From Dipteris shenzhenensis (lineage: Eukaryota > Polypodiophyta > Polypodiopsida > Gleicheniales), in the NCBI GenBank assembly GCA_047967505.1, contig CM106539.1: a stretch of 64,000 bases of DNA. One strand, written 5' to 3'. The notes beneath the pieces were generated by a model. The model saw only the letters and a program-made list of their open reading frames with translations. It was not told where the DNA came from and did not search any database. This document shows positions 47,701-59,289 of this stretch, piece by piece (position 1 is the first letter of the stretch; each line of letters begins with the position of its first letter). The position numbers and the translations under genes are program-made.

Positions 47701-48925
47701 TTGAATTTGGGGGAGAAGAGATTTCAATTCTCTCTAGAGCTTCAAATGAGGTCAATAACAACGTTATGATGGCCATTCTCAGGTTTGATACAAACTTTTT
47801 CTCTACTTGATAATTCAATATTTTGATTTAATCTAATAAGCTAATAAGCTAATATTCATTTATTTTGATTAAATCTAATAAGCTAATATTCATTTATTTG
47901 TTGGTGCAGTATAGTTATCTCACGATTTGGTAGAGTCGTACAAAATCGTGCGTATATGTTGGATTCCCTCCTTTCTCCTATACTTAGCGATAGCAGAAAG
48001 ACAATAGCCGATGTTTGTAAATTATTACAGCCTTTACATTTACATGGCGTGCGAGTCCTATTTATGGCATATCATGAGATGTAAGTATCATGGCAACCTT
48101 TATTTTCATCTTGTACTGGCAACATTGTGTTAAATAATAATGGTTCTTAATTATTCGTGTAGGGAACATTGGAGTCTGGTGGTTTGGAACCTTGAAGACA
48201 ACTATTGTTGGTTTGTTAACTCCATTGCAGGCTTTCATGGCTCAGTGCAAACGTAAGTATTCTATTAATCTGTTGTTACTTCTATATTATGTACCTTATG
48301 TGATAGATACACTAAGTTTTTTTAATATGTCACGATGAGCAGGTCGATTGAGAAGTTGGTATCTGCTATCAGAGAAACAGGACAGTACAAAGACTCGGTA
48401 GACTTCCAAAAGCGTTTAGTAGTAGAGCAGGAAGATGGGCATAGTTGTGGGTGGAGAGTTGCCTACAACTGCATGTTGATTTTCAAAGAAATTTTCTCAC
48501 TTATGCCACAGATCTCATCGGAAGACTCTTTGGAGCTCAAATATTCAGAGGAGGATATACAATTGTTTAGGGCTGAAATCATTCGAGACCTAATTGCTAC
48601 CATTAGAATACAACGTGCAACTGAAGCAATACCAGAGCTTCCCTTTAAGGAAGAGGAGACTGAGTCTACTATGAAAGCACTGCATACTACAGAAGAAGTA
48701 GAGACCCAATGTACACCTACAGCACCACAGCCTCCACTGGAAGCATCAGAAGAGTTGCCACCGCCTCCGCTTGCATTTAAGGAAGAGGATACTGAGTCTA
48801 CTCCGAAAGCACTACATACTACAAAAGAAGTAGAGACCGAGTGTACATCTACAGTACCACAGCCTCCATTGGAAGCGTCCGAAGAGCTGCCAGAGTCTCC
48901 ACTAGAAGCATCACAAGAGTTGTGA
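41705..48925 (+). CDS. Triple Ulp1/C48-like cysteine protease protein, 12 exons
   Basis: Exons: 41705-44914, 45007-45254, 45391-45561, 45646-45735, 45826-46108, 46568-46797, 46881-47051, 47137-47226, 47318-47782, 47910-48080, 48163-48252, 48343-48925. All junctions are GT-AG and in phase, giving 1933 aa. ATG 41705 follows an acceptor at 41700. Exon 1 (1-1070) is unrecognised: an acidic/basic coiled region (about 190-350), then a possibly methyltransferase-like fold near 970-1020. Three protease modules follow, with H1212/N1229/Q1269/C1275, H1470/N1487/C1538 and H1712/N1729/Q1769/C1775 in the contexts HWSL, F(V/A)NS and CGWR(V)xYNC. Ulp1 proteases cleave SUMO-like proteins using His-Asp-Cys; here Asp is Asn in all three. 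In module 2 the Gln is displaced by two residues. The tail has two copies of a 43-residue acidic/Pro repeat. No stops or frameshifts, so it is probably functional. Confidence 0.8.
45007..48510 (+). repeat. Threefold exon-cassette duplication inside the protease gene
   Basis: Exons of exactly 171 bp (45391, 46881, 47910) and exactly 90 bp (45646, 47137, 48163) recur three times in the same phases. Each pair is preceded by a SSFxVxxxxxxxPQYLxFGxEEISIL-like exon end and followed by a catalytic-Cys exon. In the second-to-third transition the intron equivalent to intron 5 is missing, so exon 9 (465 bp) fuses the Cys exon of module 2 to the first exon of module 3. This is direct evidence of tandem exon duplication. 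Confidence 0.9.
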
Positions 48926-49023
48926 TGCATGTATGATGTTGTGTTTGTAGTTTTTGTTGATTATACACCAATTTGTGACTTATTACTTAAGTGGCATAAT
49001 CATGATATTTATATAATTTCTTT

Positions 49024-49495
49024 ATGCACACAATTTTATGATATGAATGTGTGATGATGTGATTATTTGGAAATAAATCCTTGTGTGATGGGAATTCTGA
49101 TATGAATATTTGATGATGTAATATTTGTAATATATTTATTTCATGCACACAATTTTATGATATGAATGTGTGATGATGTGATTATTTGAAAATAAATCCT
49201 TGTGTGATGAGAATTTTGATATGAATATGTGATGATGTAATATTTGTAATATATTTCTTCATGCACACAATTTTATGATATGAATGTGTGATGATGTGAT
49301 TATTTGAAAATAAATCCTTGTGTGATGAGAATTTTGATATGAATATGTGATGATGTAATATTTGTAATATATTTCTTCATGCACACAATTTTATGATATG
49401 AATGTGTGATGATGTGATTATTTGGAAATAAATCCTTGTGTAATGAGAATTTTATTCAGTTGGACAGTCTCCACTCACTTAAAGTAGAGCATTCG
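49024..49495. repeat. 118-119-bp tandem repeat, four copies
   Basis: Copies start with ATGCACACAATTTTATGATA at 49024, 49143, 49261 and 49379; the last is partial. AT-rich, in the 3' flank of the protease gene. No open frame. Confidence 0.95.
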
Positions 49496-50250
49496 CAATG
49501 CTTCTCTCACTTTATTCCAACCCTTATCCTTATCATCTCCACTCACTTAAAGTAGAGCATTCAATCTCCACTCGCTTTATTCCAACCCTTATCATAGTGA
49601 ACACATCGTGCCACTCACTTTATTCCAACCCTTATCCTTATCGTAGTGAACACATCGTGCCTTAGTGCACTTGTATTCTTCCATCCTAGTCTTTCCACAA
49701 ACACTCTCTTATTTCTTACATCCTAGTCCTTCTGAGTAACTTGTATTCTTCTATCCTAGTCCTTCCGCAAACACTCTCAGAGTCTTCTTTCATCCATCCT
49801 GATAACCAAGTATCCTTCTGAGTAACTTGTATTCTTCTATCCTAGTCCTTCCCCAAACACTCTCAGAGTCTTCTTTCATCCATCTTGATAACCAAGTATT
49901 CTTCTATCCTAGTTCTTCCACAAACACTCTCTTCTTTCATCCATCCTAGTGCTTCTCACATTAACTTGTATTCTTCTATCCTAGTCCTTCCGCAAACACT
50001 CTCAGAGTCTTCTTTCATCCATCCTGATAACCAAGTATTCTTCTATCATAGTTCTTTTGCAGACACTCTCTTCTTTCTTGCATCCTAGTGCTTCTCATTA
50101 ACTTGTATTCTTCTATCCTAGTCCTTCCGCAAACACTCTCAGAGTCTTCTTTCATCCATCTTGATAACCAAGTAATCTTCTATCCTAGTTCTTCCTCCGC
50201 AGACACTCTCTTCTTTCTTGCATCGTAGTCCATCTCCCTTTCTTTATCAT
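49496..50250. repeat. Pyrimidine-rich repeats (TTCTTCTATCCTAGTCCTTCC)
   Basis: Irregular repeats of CTTCTATCCTAGTCCTTCCG, CAAACACTCTCAGAGTCTTC and TTTCATCCATCCTGATAACC with periods of about 60-130 bp. It lies directly upstream of the small ORF and may serve as its leader or promoter region. No TATA box is obvious. Confidence 0.85.
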
Positions 50251-50260
50251 CTCCCCACCC

Positions 50261-50713
50261 ATGGATGTCCTTGGCATTGTCGAAGACGTGGAGTTCGGAA
50301 TTAACAATCTCAAAGAATGGATTGCTGACCAAGGAGCACAGAGAGAGGCCAGAATTCGACAAGGTTCTCCTTTGACACACATGGAGAGAGAGGAATTTGC
50401 TGCACAAAGGCACGCAGAGAGGGAGGAGACTCTCAAGATAGCAGACAGTGAAAGACTTCTAAGACGTATGATAAAAGCACGACAAGATCTATTAGATTTC
50501 TTAAGTAACCTGCGTTATCGTAGCTCTCGTCATGGGCGATTTGATGCGGATGCTGAGAGAACAATAAGAGCCTCTCAGAGAAATTATAAAGAAACAATTT
50601 GTGATTGCTTAAACTTCTTCTTCTCATGTAATTATGTTGAGGATACAGCTGTGGAGGCAGTGAAGGATTGGGTTGTTGAGAAGATAAGAGAGACCAATGA
50701 TGAGATCTTCTAG
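50261..50713 (+). CDS. Small charged helical protein, 150 aa, unknown function
   Basis: A single-exon frame from ATG 50261 (context CCCATGGATG) to TAG. The product is rich in Arg, Glu and Asp, looks almost wholly alpha-helical, and carries a central CDCLNFFFSC segment. There is no signal peptide or membrane span, and I recognise no family. It lies between the protease gene and the convergent DUF7869 copy and is followed by hairpin repeats. It has no counterpart near the other DUF7869 gene, where the corresponding DNA is missing. It could be a third gene of the repeated unit or a chance frame; the good start context and sensible composition favour a gene. Confidence 0.5.
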   Translation: MDVLGIVEDVEFGINNLKEWIADQGAQREARIRQGSPLTHMEREEFAAQRHAEREETLKIADSERLLRRMIKARQDLLDFLSNLRYRSSRHGRFDADAERTIRASQRNYKETICDCLNFFFSCNYVEDTAVEAVKDWVVEKIRETNDEIF

Positions 50714-50720
50714 ACTTAGA

Positions 50721-50930
50721 TAAGAGAGACTGTATAAAGGTGTTTTTTGACACCATATGGCTTTGTATTAAGGTGTTTTTTGACACCATATGGCCTTGTA
50801 TTAAGGTGTTTTTTGACACCATATGGCTTTGAGTAATATGATCTAGTACTTCTTGTACAAATGTGATGTTAAGATGATGTTAAGAGAGACTGTATTAAGG
50901 TGTTTTTTGGCACCATATGGCTTTGAGTAA
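50721..50930 (+). terminator. Repeated GGTGTTTTTTGACACC hairpins
   Basis: The perfect 5-bp stem GGTGT/ACACC with a TTTTTG loop occurs at 50739, 50772 and 50805, and again at 50899 with one change. Each is followed by ATATGGC(C/T)TTG. The array starts 25 bp after the stop of the 150-aa frame, so a role in transcript 3'-end formation is possible but unproven. Confidence 0.4.
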
Positions 50931-50959
50931 TATGATCTACTTCTTTACAAATGTGATGT

Positions 50960-51650
50960 GCTCTTTTTGAAATGTACTCTAGTTTTCATAACATGTCACG
51001 CCATTTTTTCTAATTTGATTTTTTAAAATCTTACTTTTTTGTCTCTTTTAACAATGTGATGTACTCTATTTTTAACATCTCACGTCATTTTTTCTAATTT
51101 GATTTTTTTAAATCTTCCTTTTTGACTCAATGTTTTATCCAGAATTATCTCACAAAATGAATTTGGACAGTGCAAGAGTCCATCTTATGCATTGCCCATT
51201 ATTGCAGTCGGTACCTCAACTTTTTGTGTGTAGATTCAAATAATGCAGGTGATGTAGAGATCTTGCATTCTAAATATCTCATCCTACCTAAAGGGACTCC
51301 AAAAGTAGTAGTGTATGACTCACATAAGGACTTTTAAAATTCCTCTAGGAAAATAAATATACTTACAGAAGGGGATTTATAAATTTTCCCAAAATTTACA
51401 GAGGGGATACTATGAAATACTACAAATAGGTTACATAGGGATTTAGAAAAGAACCCTTGAACGCACGTGATATAGACATATTACACTAAGTGACCCCCCT
51501 GAGAGAGATATTGGGAGTTGCAGATTCATGCTTGTTGCCTGTTGATGCAAAATCGTCACTAGGAAGTGACTGTGTGGTGAAATACCACTTTCCTCAGTTT
51601 TGCAGTTGTGACCGTGTGAGGCAAAAGCTATGTTTTTTGTAGTGACAGAA
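50960..51650. other. AT-rich region between the small ORF and copia element 2
   Basis: Nothing gene-like. A word near AATGTGATGTACTCTA plus ACATCTCACGCCATTTTTTC occurs twice (50955-51020 and 51050-51110). The 5' LTR expected for copia element 2 was looked for here and not found. Confidence 0.45.
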
Positions 51651-51669
51651 TATTTTGCAGTGTTCTGTA

Positions 51670-54600
51670 ATGGCATCTGATTCTCTTTCACAGATTGTCA
51701 CTGAAAAGCTTGACAAGAACAACTTCCAGGCATGGAAGTTTAGAATGACGAATTTCTTGATGGGAAAAGGCTATTGGGAGTTCATTACAGGAAATGAAGA
51801 AGAACCTGTTCTTCCTAATGTTCCCAGTCAACAAGAAATGCAGGCTTTCAAAGGATGGCATGAGAGAGCCAGGAAAGTTATGTACTGGCTGTCTATTAGT
51901 ATTTTGGACTCCATGATTGTGCATATTCAGGATGCAAATACACCAAAGGAGGCATGGGATACTTTGACAAAAATGTATAGCACAAATATGCAAGCCAGGA
52001 AAATGCAACTCAAACAGGGGTTGCACAATGTGCAGAGAGAAAATTTGAGCATAAATGACTACCACATGAAGGTGAAGAAAATTGCGGATGCACTTGCTTC
52101 CATTGGGTCGCCAGTGGATGATGACGATTTGGTTTCTGTGACCTTGAATGGTCTAGGAAAGGATTATGCACAATTCCGGACATCCATTGCCGTCCGTGAA
52201 AAATTTCCTGATTTTGAGGAGTTGATTGCTCTTCTAATTTCTGAAGAGCAGAGAAATGGGGGTGCATCTTCTTCAGTAGGAACTTCAAAAGAAACTGTCT
52301 TCCACTCAAATGCTGGTAGAGGTAGAGGCAGAGGTAGAGGAGGCTGATCTGTAGGCCGTGGTAGAAATCAAAATATGCAGCAAACGCAAGAAAACCAGTC
52401 CTATGCAGGAGGACGTGGTAACTCTAGAGGCAAGGGGAGCCAAAGAGGCCGTGGTGGATGGCAGAGAGGCCAAAATGCAAACAGCAATGTTGAATGCTAC
52501 TATTGTGGCAAAATGGGTCATATGGCTAAGGACTACTACAAAAAGCAGAATGACATTATGAATGGAAAATTGCAGCAAGGCAATTATGCATCCTCTAGTA
52601 GACAGGGTGATGACAGAAATGAGCATTTGTTTATGGTGCAGCATATGACAAATTCTTTGACAAGTGCAGAAGAAAGCAATGATGTGTGGTATGTTGACTC
52701 AGGTGCATCAAACCACATGATAGGTCATGCTGAATGGATGCAGGATGCAAGGAAAATGGAAAAACCAGGATTTGTGGAGACTGGTGATGATACTGCACAT
52801 CCTATTGTGCAGATTGGCAAAATTCCTTTGTCTATGCAGGATGGGAAAAAGAAATACTTGTCTGATGTATTTCATGTCCCGAACATCACCAAGAACCTGG
52901 TTTCTGTTGGTCAGATGGTTGAGCAGGGCTTGCAGGTCAGATTTAATCCTCATGGATGCTTTGTTGAGGATATGAAAAATAATGGTCGCTTGATAGCAAA
53001 AGGAAAGAAGCAGGGCATGATGTTTACGTTGGATGCGGACATGCCTGAATTGAGTGCAGCAATGTTTGCACATGGGACCGGTGTAGTTGCAGATATTGAT
53101 ATCTGGCACAAACGCATTGGTCATGTTAATATGCAGCGACTTAAATCAATGCAAGCCCAAAATATTGTTGCAAGATTGCCTAAATTCAAGGTTGCAGAAA
53201 TGCACAAGGTTTGTGAAGCCTGTCAATTTGGGAAACAGGCAAGGAAACCTTTTCCTAGGCATGTTCAAGAGAGTAAAAAACCATTGGAATTAATCCACTC
53301 TGATGTGTGGACTACTAAAGCTGCATCTATTGGAGGCTGTCACTATTTTGTCACATTTATTGATGACTTCAGCAGAAAACTATGGGTGTATTTTATGAAA
53401 AAGAAAAGTGAAGTGTTTGGGCACTTCAAAGCTTTCAAAGCTATGGTTGAAAAAGAAACAGGCCTGCAAATAAAATGCCTAAGGTCAGATGGAGGGGGAG
53501 AGTACCTCTCAAATGAGTTTGCAAGGTTCTTGCAGGAGCATGGTATAAAGCAACAATATTCATGCAGTCATACCCCACAGCAAAATGGAATTGCAGAAAG
53601 GAAAAACAGGCATATTGGAGAGGTATCTCGGGCTATGCTAAATGAAAAAGATCTACCATATTATTATTGGGCTGAAGCAGTTGCTACAGCAGTTTATATA
53701 ATGAACAGGACTCCCACTACAGCAATACATGGCATGACCCCAGAGGAGATGTATACTGGTAGGAAACCAGATATTTCTCATTTGAAAATTTTTGGTTGCA
53801 TTGCCTATGTCCATGTGCCAGTTGAGTTGAGGTCCAAGTTGGATCCAAAAGCTGAGAAGTGCATCTTTATTGGTTATTCTCTGCAGCAGAAAGGGTATAG
53901 ATGCTATAACCCTTCTACTCGTAAGTTTACAGTGAGCAGAGATGTTGTTTTTGATGAGATGAGCAGCTGGTATAAACCAGTAAATGTGATGATTGATGTA
54001 GATGCACAAAATGGTAATGCTGCACAGAATTCACAGCAGCAATCACAAAATATCAGTGGACCTGGAGTGTCCTCTACCAGTGGTTCACATACTTCGCCAT
54101 GGACAGGCAGATTGAGATCAGGAGAATCCCCTCAAAGAAATGCAGAGAGTGGTACGCAGGTATCACGAAAAGGAAAAGAGAAGGTAGATCAGCCCATGTT
54201 TGATGTGAATGCAGGTCACTCTTATGTGGATGGTGAATCCACTGGCTCAGAACAGAGCATTGATGATGAGTTGGGTATTCCTTCTGTTGTTACACCTGGA
54301 GTAAGGAAGACCAGGGATGTTTTGAGAGCACCTGGAAGTGAGCCTATTTTGCACAGGCCTACCAGGGTTAGGTATCCTATGGATAGGCTGAAATATGATG
54401 GATTTACAGCCATTCACTATGCCTATATGGTCAAAGTGATACAGGAACCAGAACCCACTTCTTTTGAGCAAGCCATGGGAAATGAAAAATGGGAGAAAGC
54501 CATGGATGAAGAAATGGATGCCTTGGATGCTAATGCTACATGGGAATTGGTGCCTTTGCCTAAAGGCAAGAATGCAATTGGCTGTAAGTGGGTTTATAAG

Positions 54601-56037
54601 ATCAAGCACAATGCAGATGGTTCTGTGAATAGATACAAGGCAAGATTAGTTGTCAAGGGGTATGCACAGACATATGGCATTGATTATGAAGAAACTTTCA
54701 GCCCGGTTGCAAGGATGGCAACCGTAAGAGCAGCCATTGCTATGGCTGCATCAAAGGGATGGTCTTTACATCAGATGGATGTAAAGAATGCCTTCTTGCA
54801 TGGTGATTTACAAGAAGAGGTCTTTATGGAGCAACCAGCAGGTTATGTTCATGCTATTCATCCTGACTTTGTTTGCAGGTTGAAGAAAGCCTTTTTTGGC
54901 TTGAAGCAAGCAGCTAGAGCATGGTCTGACAAGATAGGACAGTATCTTGTCACTATTGGCTTTCAGATTTCCAAGGCAGATTTCTCACTCTATGTGAGAA
55001 AAACAGAGAAAGGGATTATGCTGCTGGTCATTTATGTTGATGATTTGATCATCACAGGTGATAGTGATGAAGATATCCTTCATGTGAAAATGCTATTGAG
55101 GCAGAAGTTTGAGATGAAGGATTTGGGAGAGCTGTGTTATTTCTTGGGCATTGAGGTGATTAGATCACCAAGTGGGATACAGCTCTTGCAGAGGCAGTAT
55201 GGATTGGACATGCTGTCCAAATATGGGATGACAGGCTGTAAGCCTATTTCAGTTCCTTTGGAGCAGAATGTGAAGCTGAGCGCAGATGCAGGTGAGCTTC
55301 TGGAGGACCCTACTATGTACAAATGCATAGTAGGAAGTTTGATTTACATGACTATTACCACGCCAGATTTGAGCTATGCTGCTGTTGGGTTGGTAAGTCA
55401 GTTTATGCAGGCTCCAAGGAAACCGCATTTGGATGCGGCTAGACGCATACTCAGGTATGTGAAGTCCACATTGTAGTATGGACTATTTTATGAGGCTGGG
55501 GTTCAGATACAGTTGCATGGATACACTGATGCTGATTGGGCTGGTAGTATTTCTGATAGACGATCTACCAATGGATACGTGTTCTCTTTTGGGAGTGCTG
55601 CAGTCACTTGGAGCAGCAAGAAACAGCCTACAGTTGCCTTGTCGAGCACAGAGGTTGAGTACAGAGGTGCAGCAATGGCTGCATGTGAGGTAGCTTGGTT
55701 GCATAAGCTACTCTATGATATGCATCAGTCTACAGATGGGCCGGTTGTCATTTATTGTGACAACATGAGTAGTATACATTTGGCAAAGAACCCAGTCTTT
55801 CATGCTAGAACAAAGCACATTGAGGTGCATTATCACTATGTGCGGGAGAAGGTTTTACTAGGTCTTATTGATCTAGTTTATGTCAGCACAGAGGATCAGG
55901 TAGCTGACATATTCACGAAAGCATTGGGCGCAGAGAAGCTGCGCAAGTTCAGAGACCTTCTTGGTGTGCAGGAATTGGGATTGAGCTCGAGGGGGAGTGT
56001 TGAGATATCGAGCTCCACTCGCGATATGCCAGGGTGA
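51670..56037 (+). pseudogene. copia gag-pol polyprotein with two nonsense codons
   Basis: One continuous frame from ATG 51670 (MASDSLSQIV), about 1455 codons, broken only by TGA at 52345-52347 between gag and pol and TAG at 55474-55476 just before RNase H. Gag has the FQAWKFRM-type N-terminal domain, an RG-rich stretch and a zinc knuckle at residue 276 (CYYCGKMGHMAKDY) whose last Cys is Tyr. Protease has DSGA at about 343. Integrase has an HH-CC zinc motif, then IDDFSRKLWVYF and SDGGGEY. Reverse transcriptase has MDVKNAFLHGD and YVDDLIITG (from 1122). RNase H has DADWAG, STEVEY and CDNMSS. Two stops plus the lost Cys suggest it is inactive, though recently so. Confidence 0.93.
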
Positions 56038-56350
56038 CTGTTGTGCATTTATGTCACCGACTTGTTAGCTGGAGATGCGGTTGGTACACCGCCCACGAAT
56101 AATAGCTCGATGACAGCTATCCTCATCTACTCTAGTTTGTGGCTCAGTTAGTATGCCACCTTAGTTAGTTGAGTTTGGTTTGAGACCCACATATAGGGTT
56201 CTTCTATTTTCTTTGTACCAGAGTTCTTTTGGCTTACACAACTAAGAAGAGGAAAACTGTTTTCAGCCTCCACCTTTGTGTGTATTCCCCCATTGTGCAT
56301 GTGAGAAAGCCGCAAGTGAGACTCCTTCCCTCTCTCCCACAATCTTCACA
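55998..56350 (+). repeat. 3' LTR of copia element 2
   Basis: 353 bp starting TGTTGAGATATCGAGCTCC directly after the purine tract and ending ATCTTCACA, so it has TG...CA termini. Similarity to the DUF7869 gene starts at 56351 with GTGTGTTCTCTCC. Confidence 0.8.
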
Positions 56351-59191
56351 GTGTGTTCTCTCCAAGTAGGCTTCGAATCAGGATATCTCCGGAGCATTTC
56401 CTCTTTGTATGTAATAAATGCTTTTAATCCTTCTATTTCACAATTAGACCTCTCATTAAATTCTTGTATAGGAGCACATGTTGGATACCTTTCCTTGCTG
56501 GGAATTGAAGTTAAGAGACTGTAAGGTTCTTCAGGTTCCCATTTTGTATCATGAGAATACTGTTGCCATTGCATTACGGGTTTTTCATCTTTTTAAAAAA
56601 AACGAAAGTAGTGTGGATTGGTATGACCTGTCAATGCATCACCACCCGTTTGTATGAAAGGTAGAATGAAGCTCTTCCAATCATACATTCTTTCGAGCCT
56701 CTCACATACTGTACTTTCCTTATGACCACCAACTTGCATGCCACATCTTCTTACCAAGTCATCTATTGTCTCCACATCCTTGCATTTAAGCTCCCTTGAG
56801 ACTGTGCTAAAAACTTGATCGATATCCTCATGTGTATGCCCAACATACAAAAATCCACATTCGACCTCATTGAAGATTCGATGAGCAACTAGCATGGAGC
56901 AGAATGCAAACATGAGTACATTCTTATTTTCTCGCCAGCAATTATCAGCTTGTATTCTCAAAGTCGGTGGCAGGCGACCTTTTTCTGCATGTACATTGCG
57001 AATTGCCTTCATAATAGATGTTACAACTTGATTGCTATCATGTAGATGCAAGGAATCAATCCATATATCTGCAAAGAACTTAATTCCATGCACTAACACT
57101 CCACATAGATGTGTCTTTAGAAAGTGCTTTCCTTGTAATTTAGGTGGAGTGGCAACAAAACGAGGCAATGTTGTTGTATTCTGATCCATGCCATCTACAA
57201 TAAGGCACATGTAGTCATCAGGATGTGAAATAGCTTGCTCCTTCCAAAATGCATATATTTGTTTGGAATGTCGAATAAGGTCATGATGAGATTTTCGGGT
57301 TTTTTTGTATAATTCCTTTGATTTGGACATGTCGCACTCTCAATCGCTTGCTTTAAATCATCACAGACATTGCACTTTGACATTTTTTGCCTCCTTGGGA
57401 TTTTAACATATCCAAAGTTCTTCTTCCAAAGAGTATACAAAGTATGAGAAGAAGCTACGGCATCCCCTCTTTGCCTTTTCTTTTCTACAATAGAGTCAAA
57501 TACTTCGAGCTTTGTCAAGCCCATTGGAAGGTGCATTTCAGTGATCGCGTCACCGTTAGGGAGTTTGGTAGATATATGGGGTTGAGGTAAAGCATTTTCA
57601 TGTATGAAGTCTTGCAAAATTGCTGCTGCCCTGACAGTTGAGATTCTTGATTTGGACCTTCCTCTATTACCGTGAATGCTAAATTTGTTGCCGCCCTTTG
57701 CCTTGGTGACTAAATCCCAATATGTACCATGGGATAATCCAGTAATATTGCGATATGCCTTATTGCAAATCCTTTTTCCATTTACGAGAGGTTTTACCTT
57801 TTGTCATGAACTTAGCCTTTTATTGCCATTCTGAAGAAAGCAAGAGAGACTTGTGAGAAGGTATTCATTTCTTTCGCTTCCTCTTCTTTGCCACACGTGT
57901 CCTCTACATTCCCTGATGTCTGCAAGATCAATGAAGCGCATACATCTTCGCTTGCAACATAGATATCCCAATGCATTTAACATGTTCTCCTCCTTCATTA
58001 CTCTCTTCCTCTTTGGATGCTTTTGTGGATCTGCCTGGATTCGCTTTCTCTTCATGCATATGTATGACCGTTTTCATTCCTTGTGCACGTTGTTATCTGT
58101 ATTTATGCACTTCTTCTCCTCACATTTGTTTGTAACCAAGCATCCATGATTGGTCGTTGCATCCTTGTCCATATCACAATCAAAGTTAAATATTGAATTA
58201 TCCTCTGTTGATCTAATCCTCGTTTTTAACATACTCTTAGGACCATTCAATGAATTCAATATTCTATGAGAGTATTGAGAACCTTGAAACTCTTCCACTC
58301 CTGAGAGAACATCACTCATTGGGACATCTTGCATGGCTTTCACAAATCCACAAGCTTGATTGACACCAGGTTTGTTAATATGCATGAAATCATCCACACT
58401 TGACAAGACATCGCTATTGAAACCTTTGCCCTTCTCACTGTGCAAGAATTCATCCACCCCAGATAAGGCTTCGCTTCGAAAATCATTTTGTTTCTCGGAA
58501 CCAATGAACTCATCCACTCCAAATAAGATGTCACTTCTATAATTGAGTATATTGAAATCATCCACATTTGAAGTGATAGAGCCTGGCACATGGGCATGCT
58601 TTTTAGGTCCTTTGATATTGTAGTATACGTTGTCTTTATCATTGAAAACCACGTGCCTCTTTCTCATGTTTAAAAATTGCATGCTCCATCTCATATTCTT
58701 GCCTACCTCATAGTAGGGATCACATAAGGATGTTATGTTATCAACCATACCATCATCAGTGACTTTTAGAATCCTCATTTGTGCAAATGACCATTGTCCA
58801 CTTGTTCAAATCCCAATACTTCACCTTCTGCTACAGTCTTATTTGCAAATGATCTCATTTGTAAAATGTCCCCTATAGTAAAATCCAAGGTGGTGCACTT
58901 TGTATTCTTGATAATGTCTGTTGCATAAGTCTCATCTTTGTCCCATGCTATAAATGATTTGTTGGATGTATTGTAGGGCATAACATCTCCCAGTGTTTCC
59001 ATACCTCCACATTTATATCTTAGCTCAACATGTGCGCTAAGAATCTTTGATACAGTAACTACCACCTTATCTTCGCCAAGTCTTCGAAAGTGGCAAACTG
59101 AATTGGGATCACTATCATGGATTGTAGCAAATGCAACTTCTCTTTTGCTACATAAAATCACATCCATCCCTAGAACAAAATCTATAGCCAT
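56351..59191 (-). pseudogene. DUF7869-type gene, second copy, broken and truncated
   Basis: It is nearly identical to 23806-26650 (offset about 32.5 kb), starting at ATG 59191. Breaks: a one-base deletion near 58790, in-frame stops near 58072 (after NNVHKE) and 57805 (TGA after NKRLSS), a one-base deletion near 57313, and a homopolymer length change near 56590. The last 210 or so codons are missing because copia element 2 abuts at 56350. The catalytic-type motifs VDGMDQ, QADNCWRENKN and VGHTHEDIDQ remain readable. The small number of differences from the intact copy indicates a recent duplication. Confidence 0.93.
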
Positions 59192-59289
59192 CTCCTTTGT
59201 GAGAGTCCTTCGCAAGCAAGCTACAGTAGCAACAATTACATAAATATTAGTCTCTTTTTAATAATCTACTCATTTATTATAATTTTTAA

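Larger units (their letters stand above)
51650..56350 (+). mobile_element. Ty1/copia element 2, young but lacking a 5' LTR
   Basis: Contains an almost intact gag-pol, a purine tract (GAGGGGGAG, 55989-55997) and a 3' LTR. No sequence matching the 3' LTR is found upstream of gag, and no primer site is visible, so the left part was lost or rearranged; the left limit given is approximate. Its right end abuts the second DUF7869 copy exactly where that copy stops, so insertion into that gene followed by loss of the left flank is likely. Confidence 0.85.
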
